Source: JAGVSR01 sp963786675
Lineage (GTDB): Bacteria > Pseudomonadota > Alphaproteobacteria > Rhizobiales > Hyphomicrobiaceae
Reading direction: 5' to 3'
NCBI GenBank assembly: GCA_963786675.1
Contig: CAWAZY010000001.1
Span: 1-64,000, forward strand
DNA length: 64,000 bases
The position numbers were made by a program, and so were the translations under genes. The notes under the pieces are model-generated. The model made no database searches. It had not been told where the DNA came from and worked only from the letters and a program-made list of their open reading frames with translations. Within the stretch, counting starts at the first letter, position 1; each line of letters starts with the position of its first letter. Below are positions 38,640-48,758 of the stretch, piece after piece.

Positions 38640-38695
38640 CACCGCCGCTGTCGGTACGGGCCTTTTCGCTCCAGCCGTCTTCACGCGCGCGGCGT
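38640..38695 (+). repeat. displaced copy of the YtcJ signal-peptide coding sequence
   Basis: About 56 bases encode AAVGTGLFAPAVFTRAAW, nearly identical at DNA level to the leader of the amidohydrolase at 22397 (minus strand, AAAVGTGLFAPAVFTRPAW). It lies four bases past the barrel gene's stop, on the plus strand, joined to unrelated sequence. Confidence 0.7.
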
Positions 38696-38840
38696 GGCGC
38701 TGGTTGCTGGGGTCCGCCTTCCTGGGAGCAGCGTGCGCAGACGAGGGCTTTCCGGCTGCCTTCGGCTTCTCGACCTTGGCATTCCTTGCGGGCTTGGTTC
38801 GTTTGGCGGGGGTCGTGTGGCGGGCTTCAATCGTCGTCAT
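38696..38840 (-). pseudogene. DUF3489 gene 5' remnant
   Basis: The ATG at 38840 opens MTTIEARHTTPAKRTKPARN, AKVEKPKAAGKPSSAHAAPR, a basic Ala/Lys/Pro-rich lead like that of the DUF3489 gene at 53340. The upstream DNA (38841-39000) also matches the region before that gene, including the CGCGGAACGCGGGGCTTCGGG segment. The conserved DUF3489 domain is missing, cut off at the displaced signal-peptide fragment. Confidence 0.55.
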
Positions 38841-39226
38841 TGTGGGGCTCCGTGGGTTCAAGGACGCGCCCTCTCGGCGCTCCCACTACCCGAAGCCCCG
38901 CGTTCCGCGAGGCTGAGCCCAGAGAGTCGGCGGCCGGCGAACTGCCGCCTATCCCACCACCAATGCGTCCTTTGCGGCAGAAGTCGAGGGCTGATTTCAC
39001 TCCGGAATTCAGAACACGACGGGTCGGTAAATCCCATGTGTGGACATCGGCCGCACGTGCTCGGCGACGCCAAAGTCGTCGCCGAGCATGTCCGCTAGTG
39101 GAGGTACCGCGACGTCCAGTCAGATATCGATTTTTTCAGCGATCTCTATCGCATGTCCGTCGTCGAATGCTTTGAGACAGTTTGCGGTGGGAGCGAGCGG
39201 AGGCTCGGGGTCATCTGGGTTGGATG

Positions 39227-39349
39227 TTAAGCGGCTTTCGATTGATGCCGCAATCGTCGTTTCCGGATGGTGTCGCGTCTGATCCTTTTTCTTTGCAACT
39301 AGATGTTCTGGCCGCGTCCGAAGTAGACGTCGGCAGGTGTCTTAGCCCC
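39227..39349 (-). pseudogene. IS3-type integrase C-terminal remnant
   Basis: Read on the minus strand: GAKTPADVYFGRGQNI, a TAG stop, then LQRKRIRRDTIRKRRLRHQS and KAA before the final stop. TPADVYFGR and the basic tail are the end of IS3/rve-type integrases. Upstream residues are lost. The in-frame stop shows decay. Confidence 0.6.
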
Positions 39350-39440
39350 CTAAAACTGGGCCATCATATTGCGACGCATGAGAGGAGCTGGTCCTGACCC
39401 CATCTCTAGTCCGCTCATCATGCGAACTTTCGGGCTCCGT

Positions 39441-39693
39441 TTATCTGAGCAGCGAACGCGTGAGTCGGTCGACCTTGTAGACGATCACGATCTGCACCTT
39501 GCCCAACCTAATTTCGGCGAGCAACCGTTGAAGCGCAGGGCGCTCCATCGTGCCGCCAGAGAGTCCGCCGTCATCATAGAGGTCACGCAATGCGACCCAC
39601 CCGGCGTGCTTCTGGCTGGCGATGTTGGCTTCGCAGGCTTCTCGTTGGGCATCGAGCGAGTTGAACTCCTTCTCGAGCCCCTCCTCTGAAGAA
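39441..39693 (-). pseudogene. serine recombinase N-terminal fragment
   Basis: Encodes SSEEGLEKEFNSLDAQREAC, SQKHAGWVALRDLYDDGGLS, GGTMERPALQRLLAEIRLGK and VDRLTRSLLR, then a stop. This matches the resolvase domain of the gene at 54353 with a few changes. The extreme N-terminus with the catalytic Ser region and all later domains are missing. A trace of a second, older copy of the recombinase cassette. Confidence 0.8.
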
Positions 39694-39877
39694 GATTTGG
39701 CAGTTCTTCGAAGGCGATCTGCCTCTGCGTGGCAAATTCCCGATCCAATTCTGTCAGCAGGCGACATGTCAACGTACGATCTGCCGCCGTACCATAAAGG
39801 TTCACCGGCCTCTGAAAGTCGCTGACGGCGGAGCTGAGAGATTGTATGTCGGGGCCATTGTCGCTGTGCGTTGCGGA

Positions 39878-40471
39878 TCATTCGCAGTGCGGCCAGCCGA
39901 ACCCCCAGCGCCAATGCAATCCGGTGCAGGGCGCACCACCGAGACGAACGGCCCGATAGATGACGTCTGCGATGCTTGCATAGATGAGCGTGACCTCGTC
40001 TGGCTCCAGGCCATACTCGGTCGAAAGTGTGCCTGATCGCTCCTGGCCTATTTGGCGCACGCACTGTCGTAAGTCTTCGTCAGCACGGCGCCGGGCCTCA
40101 AAACTCATCCTCGCATCTCCGCCCGGAGGTGCACCGGCGTGATATCGTTCGTCGTGAGCGGTGCAGCAACGCTCCCATGGCGGGTGTTCGCCATGGCGCT
40201 CTACCAGTGCCGGAACCGTCGAAGTCGTCAGGCGCCAGACGGCGGACACCCCGCCACTACATCCATCGCTGACGAAGGGGGCAAGGACAGCGCTCTGCGC
40301 CGACTGTGCTGCAATCAGTCGCGCATGTCGGCTCAGCTCGATTTTCAACTCCAGCCGATCGAGCAAAGTGTCCGGCTTGGGCGCACCTTCGGCTCGCACG
40401 TTCGGCGCAGCGGCCAACACCAGAGCTAAGAGCAGGAAAACGAGGTGTGCTGTGCGGTCTCTCAATGCCAT
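39878..40471 (-). CDS. secreted protein with phospholipase A2-like CCxxHD motif
   Basis: 197 residues from the ATG at 40471. Signal peptide TAHLVFLLLALVLAAAPNVR, A. The mature protein has FVSDGCSGGVSAVW and, about 30 residues on, PPWERCCTAHDERYHAG. The pair DGCSGG and CC-x-x-HD-x-x-Y resembles the calcium loop and catalytic CCxxHDxC helix of secreted phospholipase A2, with the His-Asp pair kept. A third region ends GLHWRWGFGWPHCE, with Cys residues that could close disulfides. Lipase activity is an inference from these motifs. Divergent from the metallophosphoesterase gene. Confidence 0.55.
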   Translation of the reverse strand: MALRDRTAHLVFLLLALVLAAAPNVRAEGAPKPDTLLDRLELKIELSRHARLIAAQSAQSAVLAPFVSDGCSGGVSAVWRLTTSTVPALVERHGEHPPWERCCTAHDERYHAGAPPGGDARMSFEARRRADEDLRQCVRQIGQERSGTLSTEYGLEPDEVTLIYASIADVIYRAVRLGGAPCTGLHWRWGFGWPHCE

Positions 40472-40541
40472 AGCTGAGCCAGGTGTTGCCAGGATGTCTG
40501 CAATCCTACAGTCTATTTGAGGATCAGAGAAACTGCGAGAC

Positions 40542-42917
40542 GTGGGAGCAGACTTGGCAGTGGGCTGGCAGCTTCGTTTTTCCCGAATGGCCGTGGGAGC
40601 CGGGCTCATATCCATTGGAGCGCTGGCGCTCGCTGCTCCACTGGCAACGGGGACATGGTCGCTACAGCTTCTCAGCCTGTTTCCCTTGACCGTCGGGGTC
40701 ATCAATCTCCATGCGGTGATCAGATCGTCCGACCTACGCTCGCGTCCGGGTGGGTATGCCAGCAGTGCACTCGCCCTTGCATTGGCCATGCTGCTCTACG
40801 TGAGCCCTTCGCTGGTCGTTTCTGGCGTCATCGGGATGCTGCTGGTCCTCCTGGTGGCTGACGGAGTGTTGAAGCTCGCGCGCGGCGTTCTTGGCGCCTC
40901 CCCTGCAGGAAAGCGTATCGTGCCGGTTGCGAACGGTGCCGCGAGCGTCTTCCTCGCGTTTCTAGGCTGGCTTCTCTGGCGCACTCTGGGTGTCGATGCC
41001 GCCGTCGGGGTCGTCGTCGGCGGGTACACGGCGGCATCGGGCTGGGCGATGCTGCTTTCGCCGTCCCCACACGTTGCGATCGAATCGGGAGCCGAAGTGC
41101 CAGCTGATCAGCACCCCGACGTCAAGCTGAGGCTGGGTGCCAACGACCTGTTTTCTGCCATTGCCGGCCGCCTCGCAGCCAGCGGCCCGACCGTCCGGCA
41201 GACCGAACTCTATTGGCTCTTCATCTGCGGCCTCGTCCTGTTCGTCATTCACTTGAGCCGGATGCAATCGACCCAGACTTGGCTCGGCCTCGTCTCTCCG
41301 CTGGTTGCCATACTCGGCGACGTGGTCATGGCTATTGCGCTCGGCGGCGCCATCGTACTGCCCCTTCGTTTGTTGTGGTGTCGGGTCACGCGACCCATCG
41401 AGCGATCGGCATGGCGCATGCGCTTTGCTGGGACCGATTCCGAATTGGACGTGCTGCCGCGGTGGATCGTCCGCCGATGGACAGACGGACGGTATATCTT
41501 CGCCGGTGCCGTTAGAGACGCGCGCACATCATTGCCCTTGAGCACAACGCTCGCGCTACGCCACGGTGTGCCGCTGGCTGTGCTGATGGTCGCGGTCAAT
41601 CCCATCTGGGGCTTTTCCTGGTACTTCAACACGGAGAGCTGGGCGAGCGGCTTCTACCAGAAAATCACCGAACTGCGCGTCGATCGCTGGAGATCGGATA
41701 TGGCCGAGGCGGTCGCTGCCGCCTACCCGGACGATCGGGATGGTCTTTTCCGCGTCGCACCGCGCGGTATCGAGCAGGGCGACTTCAGCTTCCTCGTCAT
41801 CGGCGATCCGGGCGAAGGAGATGCGTCGCAACTGTCGCTCGTCGCGCGCTACCTGGACCTTGGCCGGCGCGACGAGATGAAGTTTCTTATCATTTCTTCC
41901 GATGTGATCTATCCCGCCGGGGCGATGGTGGACTACGAGCGCAACTTCTTCATGCCCTACAAGGGATGGAAAAAGCCCATTTATGCCATCCCCGGCAACC
42001 ACGACTGGTTCGACGCTCTGGAAGGGTTCAATGCCAACTTCCTGGAGCCCAAGGCCGCGCGCGCTGCCCTGCAGGCCCGCGTGTCCACCGATTTGCATCT
42101 GACAGGCACCAACGCGCGCCGTATCACAACGCTTCTGAAACGGGCTGAGGACCTGCGCCGCAACTACGAAATCGACACGGCTCACCAGCACGGACCGTAC
42201 TTCGAAATCCAGACGGTCGATTTTGCATTGATTGCCATCGATACCGGCATCCAGCGCACCTTGGACGACCGTCAGCAGGAGTGGCTCGACGCCGCGCTCA
42301 GCCGGTCGAAGGGGAAATTCACCATGGCGATCGTCGGACATCCCAAATATGCCGGTGGCGCGGATACGACAATCGGCGATCCCAAGTTTGCCGCCCTTTA
42401 TGAGAAGCTCGAAGCTGCGGGCGTTCGCGTCCTGATGGCAGGCGACACGCACGCCTTCGAACACTATCTGCCTACCGCAACGGGTAGAGGCTCGCCTGCT
42501 CATTATTTCGTCAATGGTGGAGGCGGCGCATATCTCAGCATCGGCGGCGCACTGTCGTGGCCAAATCCATCGGCGACGCCAACTTGGGGTTTCTATCCGT
42601 CCCCTGGGGCGGTCCGTAGCAAACTCGATGCAGAGACGCCCTTATGGAAGCAACCTCTTTGGCAGTGGGTCAAACAATTCGGCGCGTGGCCGGTGTCGAC
42701 GGAAACCTTGTCGGCGATGTTCGACTTCAATCGCGCTCCCTTCTTTCAGAGTTTCGTGGAAGTCAGGGTGGAGCGTTCCAGGAGCAGGGTCGTACTCGCC
42801 GTGCATGGTGCCAATGGTCCGCTGCGCTGGCGGGACCTGCATCTGTCGGACGCCGAGCCTGCGAATCCGGAAGGTCCGGTCGAATACGTCCTGACAATGG
42901 GAGAGCCAAAGAAATAA
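40542..42917 (+). CDS. membrane-anchored calcineurin-like metallophosphoesterase
   Basis: 791 residues. The N-terminal 350 contain hydrophobic helices in two groups (SIGALALAAPLATGTW, ASSALALALAMLLYVSP, and later YWLFICGLVLFVIHLSR). The C-terminal half is a metallophosphoesterase domain: FLVIGDPGEGD, FLIISSDVIYPAG, YAIPGNHDWFDALEGF, MAIVGHPKYAGG and MAGDTHAFEHY supply the metal-binding D-x-H...GD...GNHD...H...GHxH-type residues, with GDTHAFEH in place of GHxH. The catalytic domain's side of the membrane cannot be told. The first helices look like a DUF308-type repeat. Substrate unknown; hydrolysis of phosphoesters is the family role. Confidence 0.78.
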   Translation: MGADLAVGWQLRFSRMAVGAGLISIGALALAAPLATGTWSLQLLSLFPLTVGVINLHAVIRSSDLRSRPGGYASSALALALAMLLYVSPSLVVSGVIGMLLVLLVADGVLKLARGVLGASPAGKRIVPVANGAASVFLAFLGWLLWRTLGVDAAVGVVVGGYTAASGWAMLLSPSPHVAIESGAEVPADQHPDVKLRLGANDLFSAIAGRLAASGPTVRQTELYWLFICGLVLFVIHLSRMQSTQTWLGLVSPLVAILGDVVMAIALGGAIVLPLRLLWCRVTRPIERSAWRMRFAGTDSELDVLPRWIVRRWTDGRYIFAGAVRDARTSLPLSTTLALRHGVPLAVLMVAVNPIWGFSWYFNTESWASGFYQKITELRVDRWRSDMAEAVAAAYPDDRDGLFRVAPRGIEQGDFSFLVIGDPGEGDASQLSLVARYLDLGRRDEMKFLIISSDVIYPAGAMVDYERNFFMPYKGWKKPIYAIPGNHDWFDALEGFNANFLEPKAARAALQARVSTDLHLTGTNARRITTLLKRAEDLRRNYEIDTAHQHGPYFEIQTVDFALIAIDTGIQRTLDDRQQEWLDAALSRSKGKFTMAIVGHPKYAGGADTTIGDPKFAALYEKLEAAGVRVLMAGDTHAFEHYLPTATGRGSPAHYFVNGGGGAYLSIGGALSWPNPSATPTWGFYPSPGAVRSKLDAETPLWKQPLWQWVKQFGAWPVSTETLSAMFDFNRAPFFQSFVEVRVERSRSRVVLAVHGANGPLRWRDLHLSDAEPANPEGPVEYVLTMGEPKK

Positions 42918-43093
42918 TCCGATCACGCCCCGCTGAACAGCAGGGGCCGTGCTGGACTACGACAACCTGAAGAGCACTGAGTTTTCGTCCGCCATCAGCG
43001 GTGCGAGCGCTGCCGAAGCAGTGCATGTTAGGTATGCGGGGCACAGCGTCAGAGGTGGTATCCAGAGGGCTGCACCGAATAATGTCCGAGTCG

Positions 43094-44432
43094 GGCCGAT
43101 TTTGTTGCAGAAGTAGGCTGGAAGTGGCGGATTGGCCGCCGGTGGTCCTTTTTTAGAACGCAGCGTATCCGGCCTTGCCGCTGCCCCGTTAGGGCGCGGC
43201 TCCTAACTCACTGACGCAACCAACGCTTACGCAACGCACAACGCTGTTCTATCCGGTGGATGCACGGTCAGCTTGGCCAGACGCCGCAAATTTTGAGCGA
43301 TGGCCGCGATCGTGAACTCGAACTGGGCGCCAGCCGGTCCTCTTAGCCTCAGACGTCCCATCCGGAGGATCCGCTTCAGATGGGCAAACAGCATCTCGAC
43401 TTTCTTACGATCACGGCGCGTCTGCTCGTAGGCTGGCGTTTTGGCCACGGCCCGGGCGACGTCGCGCGCAGCCTCGTGAATGTGCCGCGTAATCTTCCTA
43501 CTCGGCGATTTCGGACAGCATCTCGACTTGAGTGGACACGACCTGCAGTCGGCGACGCGCGAGAAATAGGAAATCATGTCGTCGCCGCGTGACCTGCGCT
43601 TTCTGCTCGACCGCGGCAGGACTTTGTTGTTGGGGCAGACGTAGCAATCACGCACTTCGTCGTAGTTGAAGTCTTCTCGGCTGAAAGTGCCGTCATCGCG
43701 CTTCGATTTATCAATGACCGGCACGTGTGGCTCGATACCTTTCTCATCGACGAGGAAATGCAGATTGGGTGCAGCCCCGTACGCGGTGTCTGCGACAAGC
43801 CAGTCCGGCTTGATGCCGAACGTCGCCTCGGTGCGCTCGATCATCGTCTGCGATGCGCCAACTTCCGCCTGTCGGATTGCCCGCGACGCCTCGACATCCA
43901 TGATGATGCCGAACTTCACATCAATGAGGTAGTTGTCGGCATAGGCGAAGAAGGCAGCATTGCGTAGCGCGCCGGTCCATTGCGCCGCCGGGTCGGCAGG
44001 CGCGACGAACTTCGGAACCACGTCGCTTGCAGCACCCCAGGCGGGATCATCAAGGTTCGCCAGATAATCTTGCACGGCGCGCTGCACCGTCGACGGATCG
44101 ATATCGTGGCTCCACTCGCCTCCCGGCGTCGAACCGCACTTGTTGGCATCGGCTGCGATCAGACTCGCATCGACGGCGAAGCCTTTGCCACCGACCAGAC
44201 CTGCCTCGATGCAGGAGGCGACGACGCGTTCGAACACCTTGCGGAAAATGTCGTGCGAACGGAAACGCTCGTTACGTGCGCGCGTGAAGGCAGAATGATC
44301 GGGGATCTTGTCTTCGATGCCAAGGCCACAGAACCAGCGGTAGGCTAGATTCACTTGCACCTCGCGGCACAGCGCACGCTCAGAGCGGATCGCGAACACG
44401 TAGCAATAACGAGCATACGGATCATGAGCACC
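43094..44432 (-). mobile_element. IS1182-family element, left copy (5'-truncated)
   Basis: The outer end GGCCGATTTTGTTGCAGAAG (43094-43113) is matched in inverted orientation by the outer end of the right copy at 46171-46190. The inner end, which should carry the transposase start, is lost at 44432, where a DUF1214 fragment joins at a shared CCCGTCGAT. Confidence 0.8.
43227..44432 (-). pseudogene. IS1182-family transposase, left copy, N-terminally truncated
   Basis: 390 residues are open from 44399: FAIRSERALCREVQVNLAYR, WFCGLGIEDKIPDHSAFTRA, VDASLIAADANKC (first Asp), WLVADTAYGAAPNL (second Asp), VEMLFAHLKRILRMGRLRLR (Glu). About 80 N-terminal residues are missing. The short piece PSIDPVLMIRMLV upstream is out of frame by a one-base loss near 44407. 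IS1182 transposases are about 470 residues. Not functional as written. Confidence 0.85.
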
Positions 44433-44435
44433 GGA

Positions 44436-44655
44436 TCAATCGACGGGGTCGGCAACGAGAAGCTGCTGCGGCATGTCATACATGGTAATTGACCAGAAGG
44501 CTTTCGCAGGCGGCAGTTGACCCTTTTCAAATCGGATCACATAGCTCTTGTCACCAGAGAGGGGCTTGCCATCCGCAGACGTTCCGAAAAGGCCATAGTA
44601 GGCTTCTTGCTTTCGAATTCCCGAGAATTCCCATCGGGCGCCCACTGCCCGGTTC
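44436..44655 (-). pseudogene. DUF1214 protein fragment between the IS1182 copies
   Basis: Reads NRAVGARWEFSGIRKQEAYY, GLFGTSADGKPLSGDKSYVI, RFEKGQLPPAKAFWSITMYD, MPQQLLVADPVD, then stop. KGQLPP-x-x-AFWS-x-TMYD is the DUF1214 signature, usually the C-terminal half of DUF1254/DUF1214 envelope proteins. Both flanks are replaced by IS1182 sequence, leaving only about 70 residues. Confidence 0.75.
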
Positions 44656-44677
44656 ACATGACGTCGACGGAGCGTTG

Positions 44678-46034
44678 ATGAATGGGGAGCGCAAAGACCA
44701 AGGCCAGCTGTATTACTCCTTTGTCTGAACGCGGCCGTTCGGCGACGATCATCTCGTTCGCAAGTCGGCCATTCTGGACTTATCCTGGGTTCATGCTGAG
44801 CTGGCACCGCACTACTCGCACACCGGACGCCCGTCGATCGATCCGGTGCTCATGATCCGTATGCTGGCGATAGTGGCTACGTGTTCGCGATCCGCTCTGA
44901 GCGTGCGCTGTGCCGCGAGGTGCAAGTCAATCTAGCCTACCGCTGGTTCTGTGGCCTTGGCATCGAAGACAAGATCCCCGATCATTCTGCCTTCACGCGC
45001 GCACGTAACGAGCGTTTCCGTTCGCACGACATTTTCCGCAAGGTGTTCGAACGCGTCGTCGCCTCCTGCATCGAGGCAGGTCTGGTCGGTGGCAAAGGCT
45101 TCGCCGTCGATGCGAGTCTGATCGCAGCCGATGCCAACAAGTGCGGTTCGACGCCGGGAGGCGAGTGGAGCCACGATATCGATCCGTCGACGGTGCAGCG
45201 CGCCGTGCAAGATTATCTGGCGAACCTTGATGATCCCGCCTGGGGTGCTGCAAGCGACGTGGTTCCGAAGTTCGTCGCGCCTGCCGACCCGGCGGCGCAA
45301 TGGACCGGCGCGCTACGCAATGCTGCCTTCTTCGCCTATGCCGACAACTACCTCATTGATGTGAAGTTCGGCATCATCATGGATGTCGAGGCGTCGCGGG
45401 CAATCCGACAGGCGGAAGTTGGCGCATCGCAGACGATGATCGAGCGCACCGAGGCGACGTTCGGCATCAAGCCGGACTGGCTTGTCGCAGACACCGCGTA
45501 CGGGGCTGCACCCAATCTGCATTTCCTCGTCGATGAGAAAGGTATCGAGCCACACGTGCCGGTCATTGAAAAATCGAAGCGCGATGACGGCACTTTCAGC
45601 CGAGAAGACTTCAACTACGACGAAGTGCGTGATTGCTACGTCTGCCCCAACAACAAAGTCCTGCCGCGGTCGAGCAGAAAGCGCAGGTCACGCGGCGACG
45701 ACATGATTTCCTATTTCTCGCGCGTCGCCGACTGCAGGTCGTGTCCACTCAAGTCGAGATGCTGTCCGAAATCGCCGAGTCAGGAAGATTACGCGGCACA
45801 TTTACGAGGCTGCGCGCGACGTCGCCCGGGCCGTGGCCAAAACGCCAGCCTACGAGCAGACGCGCCGTGATCGTAAGAAAGTCGAGATGCTGTTTGCCCA
45901 TCTGAAGCGGATCCTCCGGATGGGACGTCTGAGGCTAAGAGGACCGGCTGGCGCCCAGTTCGAGTTCACGATCGCGGCCATCGCTCAAAATTTGCGGCGT
46001 CTCGGCCAAGCTGACCGTGCATCCACCGGATAGA
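44678..46034 (+). pseudogene. IS1182-family transposase, right copy, several frameshifts
   Basis: The true start survives here: MNGERKDQGQLYYSFV at 44678. The frame is then lost at a stop at 44726-44728; HLVRKSAILDLSWVHAELAP and HYSHTGRPSIDPVLMIRML lie in another frame. From 44881 to about 45780 the sequence matches the left copy almost exactly, before shifting again (SPSQEDYAAH against SPSRKITRHIH), and near the C-terminus (RRLGQADRASTG against RRLAKLTVHPPD). Non-functional. The element's outer end is at 46190. Confidence 0.85.
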
Positions 46035-46190
46035 ACAGCGTTGTGCGTTGCGTAAGCGTTGGTTGCGTCAGTGAGTTAGGAGCCGCGCCCTAACGGGCGC
46101 AGCGGCAAGGCCGGATACGCTGCGTTCTAAAAAAGGACCACCGGCGGCCAATCCGCCAGCTTCCAGCCTACTTCTGCAACAAAATCGGCC
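44678..46190 (+). mobile_element. IS1182-family element, right copy
   Basis: Inverted relative to the left copy, with the outer end CTTCTGCAACAAAATCGGCC at 46171-46190. The inner terminal repeat is not found upstream of 44678, so this copy has lost its 5' end too. The two copies share non-coding ends, including the block before the outer repeat. Confidence 0.8.
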
Positions 46191-46362
46191 AATACCAGTC
46201 TTTAGTCCGCCAAGCAGACGCGCTGACCGGTACGGTATCGAGGAGCGAAAGTCGACGCGCGTGTTTGGAGGATTGATGACAACAGCGCGCGCTGCCGCTC
46301 AGCCGGTAGTGGCATGCTCGTAAATATCCTCTTCCTGCGCATTGTGAATGCGCACGAGAGAT

Positions 46363-48598
46363 TCAATCGAACTCGATAACACGCTGTGCATCACGGACAA
46401 GATACCGATCGGCATCTTCTACTTTAAGGCCATCTGAAAGCTTCGTTAGCAAGCGAGCCAAGTGGAGGATCTCACGATGCGCGCGACTCATGGCGGCGAG
46501 GCCGTGGCGGTCGTGAAGGAACTTCGTGAGACGCGGATAGACACGACCTTCATCGTCTCGCTCATGCTCGACAATTTTTGTCAGCACCAAACCATTTGCT
46601 TCGCAAATGAGCGCCACTGCGGCTTCGGGGGAAGCATCATCGAGCGCATCGGCGATCTCACGAAGTCGATCGAGCGTCGTGTCGAGCCGCAGATGCTCTT
46701 GCTGCAAAGCGCGTGCTGCTGCCGGCTGCATGGTCTCTCGGCCAAGCCGCCATTCGGGTGTCAGTGCCCGCAGAGCATTCAGGATGACCGCGACATCGAT
46801 CGCTTCCTGGGTCAATGCTCCGGCCACCGGTGTCAGATAGCCGAACGCAGCCGCGATCATGGCGATGCCTGAAAGTCCAATTCCAGCAATAATACTTTGT
46901 AGAGCAATGTCGCGCGAGCGCCGGGCTATGAGCACAGCCTGCGATACCCGATCCAGCCGATCAACGAGAATGACGACATCTGCCGCTTCCGACGATGCGC
47001 TTGCACCGCGGGCGCCCATGGCAATCCCAACGTCTGCAGCTGCGAGTGCCGGTGCATCGTTGATACCGTCGCCTACCATCAGGGTCGGGTTCAATCGCTG
47101 CTCAAAGGCTACGGCTTCAACCTTATCCGACGGCTCTCGGTTAGAGAGCACGGCATCCAAATCGAGAGCAGCACCGATAGTCTCAGCCGATTTCCGCCCG
47201 ATCGCCGGTGACCATGACGATCCGGCGAACCCCCGCGGTGCGCAGGGACTGAACAGCCCGAGGGGTTTCACGACGCAACTCGTCGCCAAGGAGAATGGCC
47301 CCGATCAGGCGTCCATCGACTGATACAAAGACACAGAGAGCTGACCGCCACGACGCGCGGCGTAGCGCACGCACAGCCCAAGGGTCCAGATGTCCAGGAC
47401 CGCAGACGAGCTGCCGCGACCCAGCCTTGACGGCTTGGCCCCCAATATTGCCATGGAGCCCGGAACCCATGGTCTCTTGGACATCGTCGGGCACCTCCAG
47501 GGTCAGTCCACGGGCAACAGCCGCCGCAACAATTGCAGCGGCGACGACGTGCTGCGAAGCCTGTTCCAGGGACGCGGCCAGACGCAGAACCTCATCTGGA
47601 TTTTCCCCCGGAGCCGTCTCCACCGCAACAAGACGGGCCCCACCAACGGTCAAGGTCCCCGTCTTGTCGAACATCACGGTGTGGGTTCTGGCGAGCGCCT
47701 CGAGTGGACCGCCCCCCTTGATCAGAATGCCGAGCCGGGCCGCGTGTGAAACTCCCGCGATGAAGGCAACGGGCGCCGCGAGGATCAAGGGGCATGGCGT
47801 CGATGCAACGAGCACGGCGAGACCTCGTATGGGATCACCCGAAAGCAGCCAGGCCGCACCGGCGATGGCGAGCGTGACCGGCAATAAGATGAGGGCATAA
47901 CGGTCGGCGAGGCGAATGAACGGAGCTTTTGCCGTTTGTGCGGCGGTCACCAGCCGGACAATCCCTGCGTAAGTACTTTCGCCGGCACTCGCGCTTGCGC
48001 GAAGCTCGAATGTCGCTCCGGCATTGATGGTGCCACTGCGGACCAAATCCCCCATGCTGCGGGTTACGGGTATCGGCTCGCCCGTCAGGGCAGCTTCGTC
48101 AAGTGTCGCGCTGGCGCCCAGTATGATGCCATCCACGGGGATGACCTCGCCTGCACGAACGAGAATTACGTCACCGACACTAACCAGTTCGATCGGTATG
48201 TCTTCGATGCCGTTGTTGGTGCGTCTGTGAGCAAGGCGAGGCGCTCGATTAACGAGTGATTTGAGGTCGCGCTCGGCCCGTGCAACGGCAAAATCTTCCA
48301 GGAGATTGCCACCCGCATACATGACGGCCACGACCGCGCCTGCCAACGGTTCCCCCAGTAAGAGCGCAGCCGACATCGAGATGAAGGCGACGGCATCGAC
48401 GCCAAACCGTCCCGCGAGAAGATCACGCACGATCGATATGGCAAGGCCAATGATCACTGGAACCGTCGCCAAGGCCCAAACTCGACTGGCTAATGTCCCG
48501 TGTCCGTATATCCAGAACAAAGTGCCGAGGGACAGACCCGTGACTGCGATAGCAAAGAGGGACCTTCTGAGGAAACGAACTGTGATCATGAAGTTCAT
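46363..48598 (-). pseudogene. heavy-metal P-type ATPase with C-terminal hemerythrin domain, frameshifted
   Basis: Begins MNFMITVRFLRRSLFAIAVT. P1B-ATPase hallmarks: DEAALTGEPIPV (actuator TGE), ASTPCPLILAAPVAF (metal-site TPCPL), MFDKTGTLTVGG (phosphorylated Asp), VMVTGDRAE, and MVGDGINDAPALAAADVG. The frame shifts near 47190-47200, inside VTGDRAE, the rest following in a second frame. After the last membrane helices a hemerythrin-like tail appears: LQQEHLRLDTTLDRLREIAD, EHERDDEGRVYPRLTKFLHD, MSRAHREILHLARLL, with the His and Glu ligands of a di-iron site. Exports a transition metal. The fused hemerythrin could couple export to iron or oxygen status (inference). No N-terminal metal-binding CxxC domain is seen. 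Confidence 0.82.
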
Positions 48599-48758
48599 TC
48601 AGTCGCCTCGCTGCCCCTGGGCACAGGATGAATCGTGTAAGCAAAGCCTAAGGCAAGTCGGCTTCTAAATGCTGGTCGGCATGGAGGTCCGCATCGCACC
48701 TTGACGGATAGTGATCCTGGTCAAAGTACTAGAGTGGCCGGGGAATACTAAAGCGCTG
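48599..48758. other. short gap between the ATPase start and the UspA stop
   Basis: No gene; likely contains the promoter of the P-type ATPase. Confidence 0.4.
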
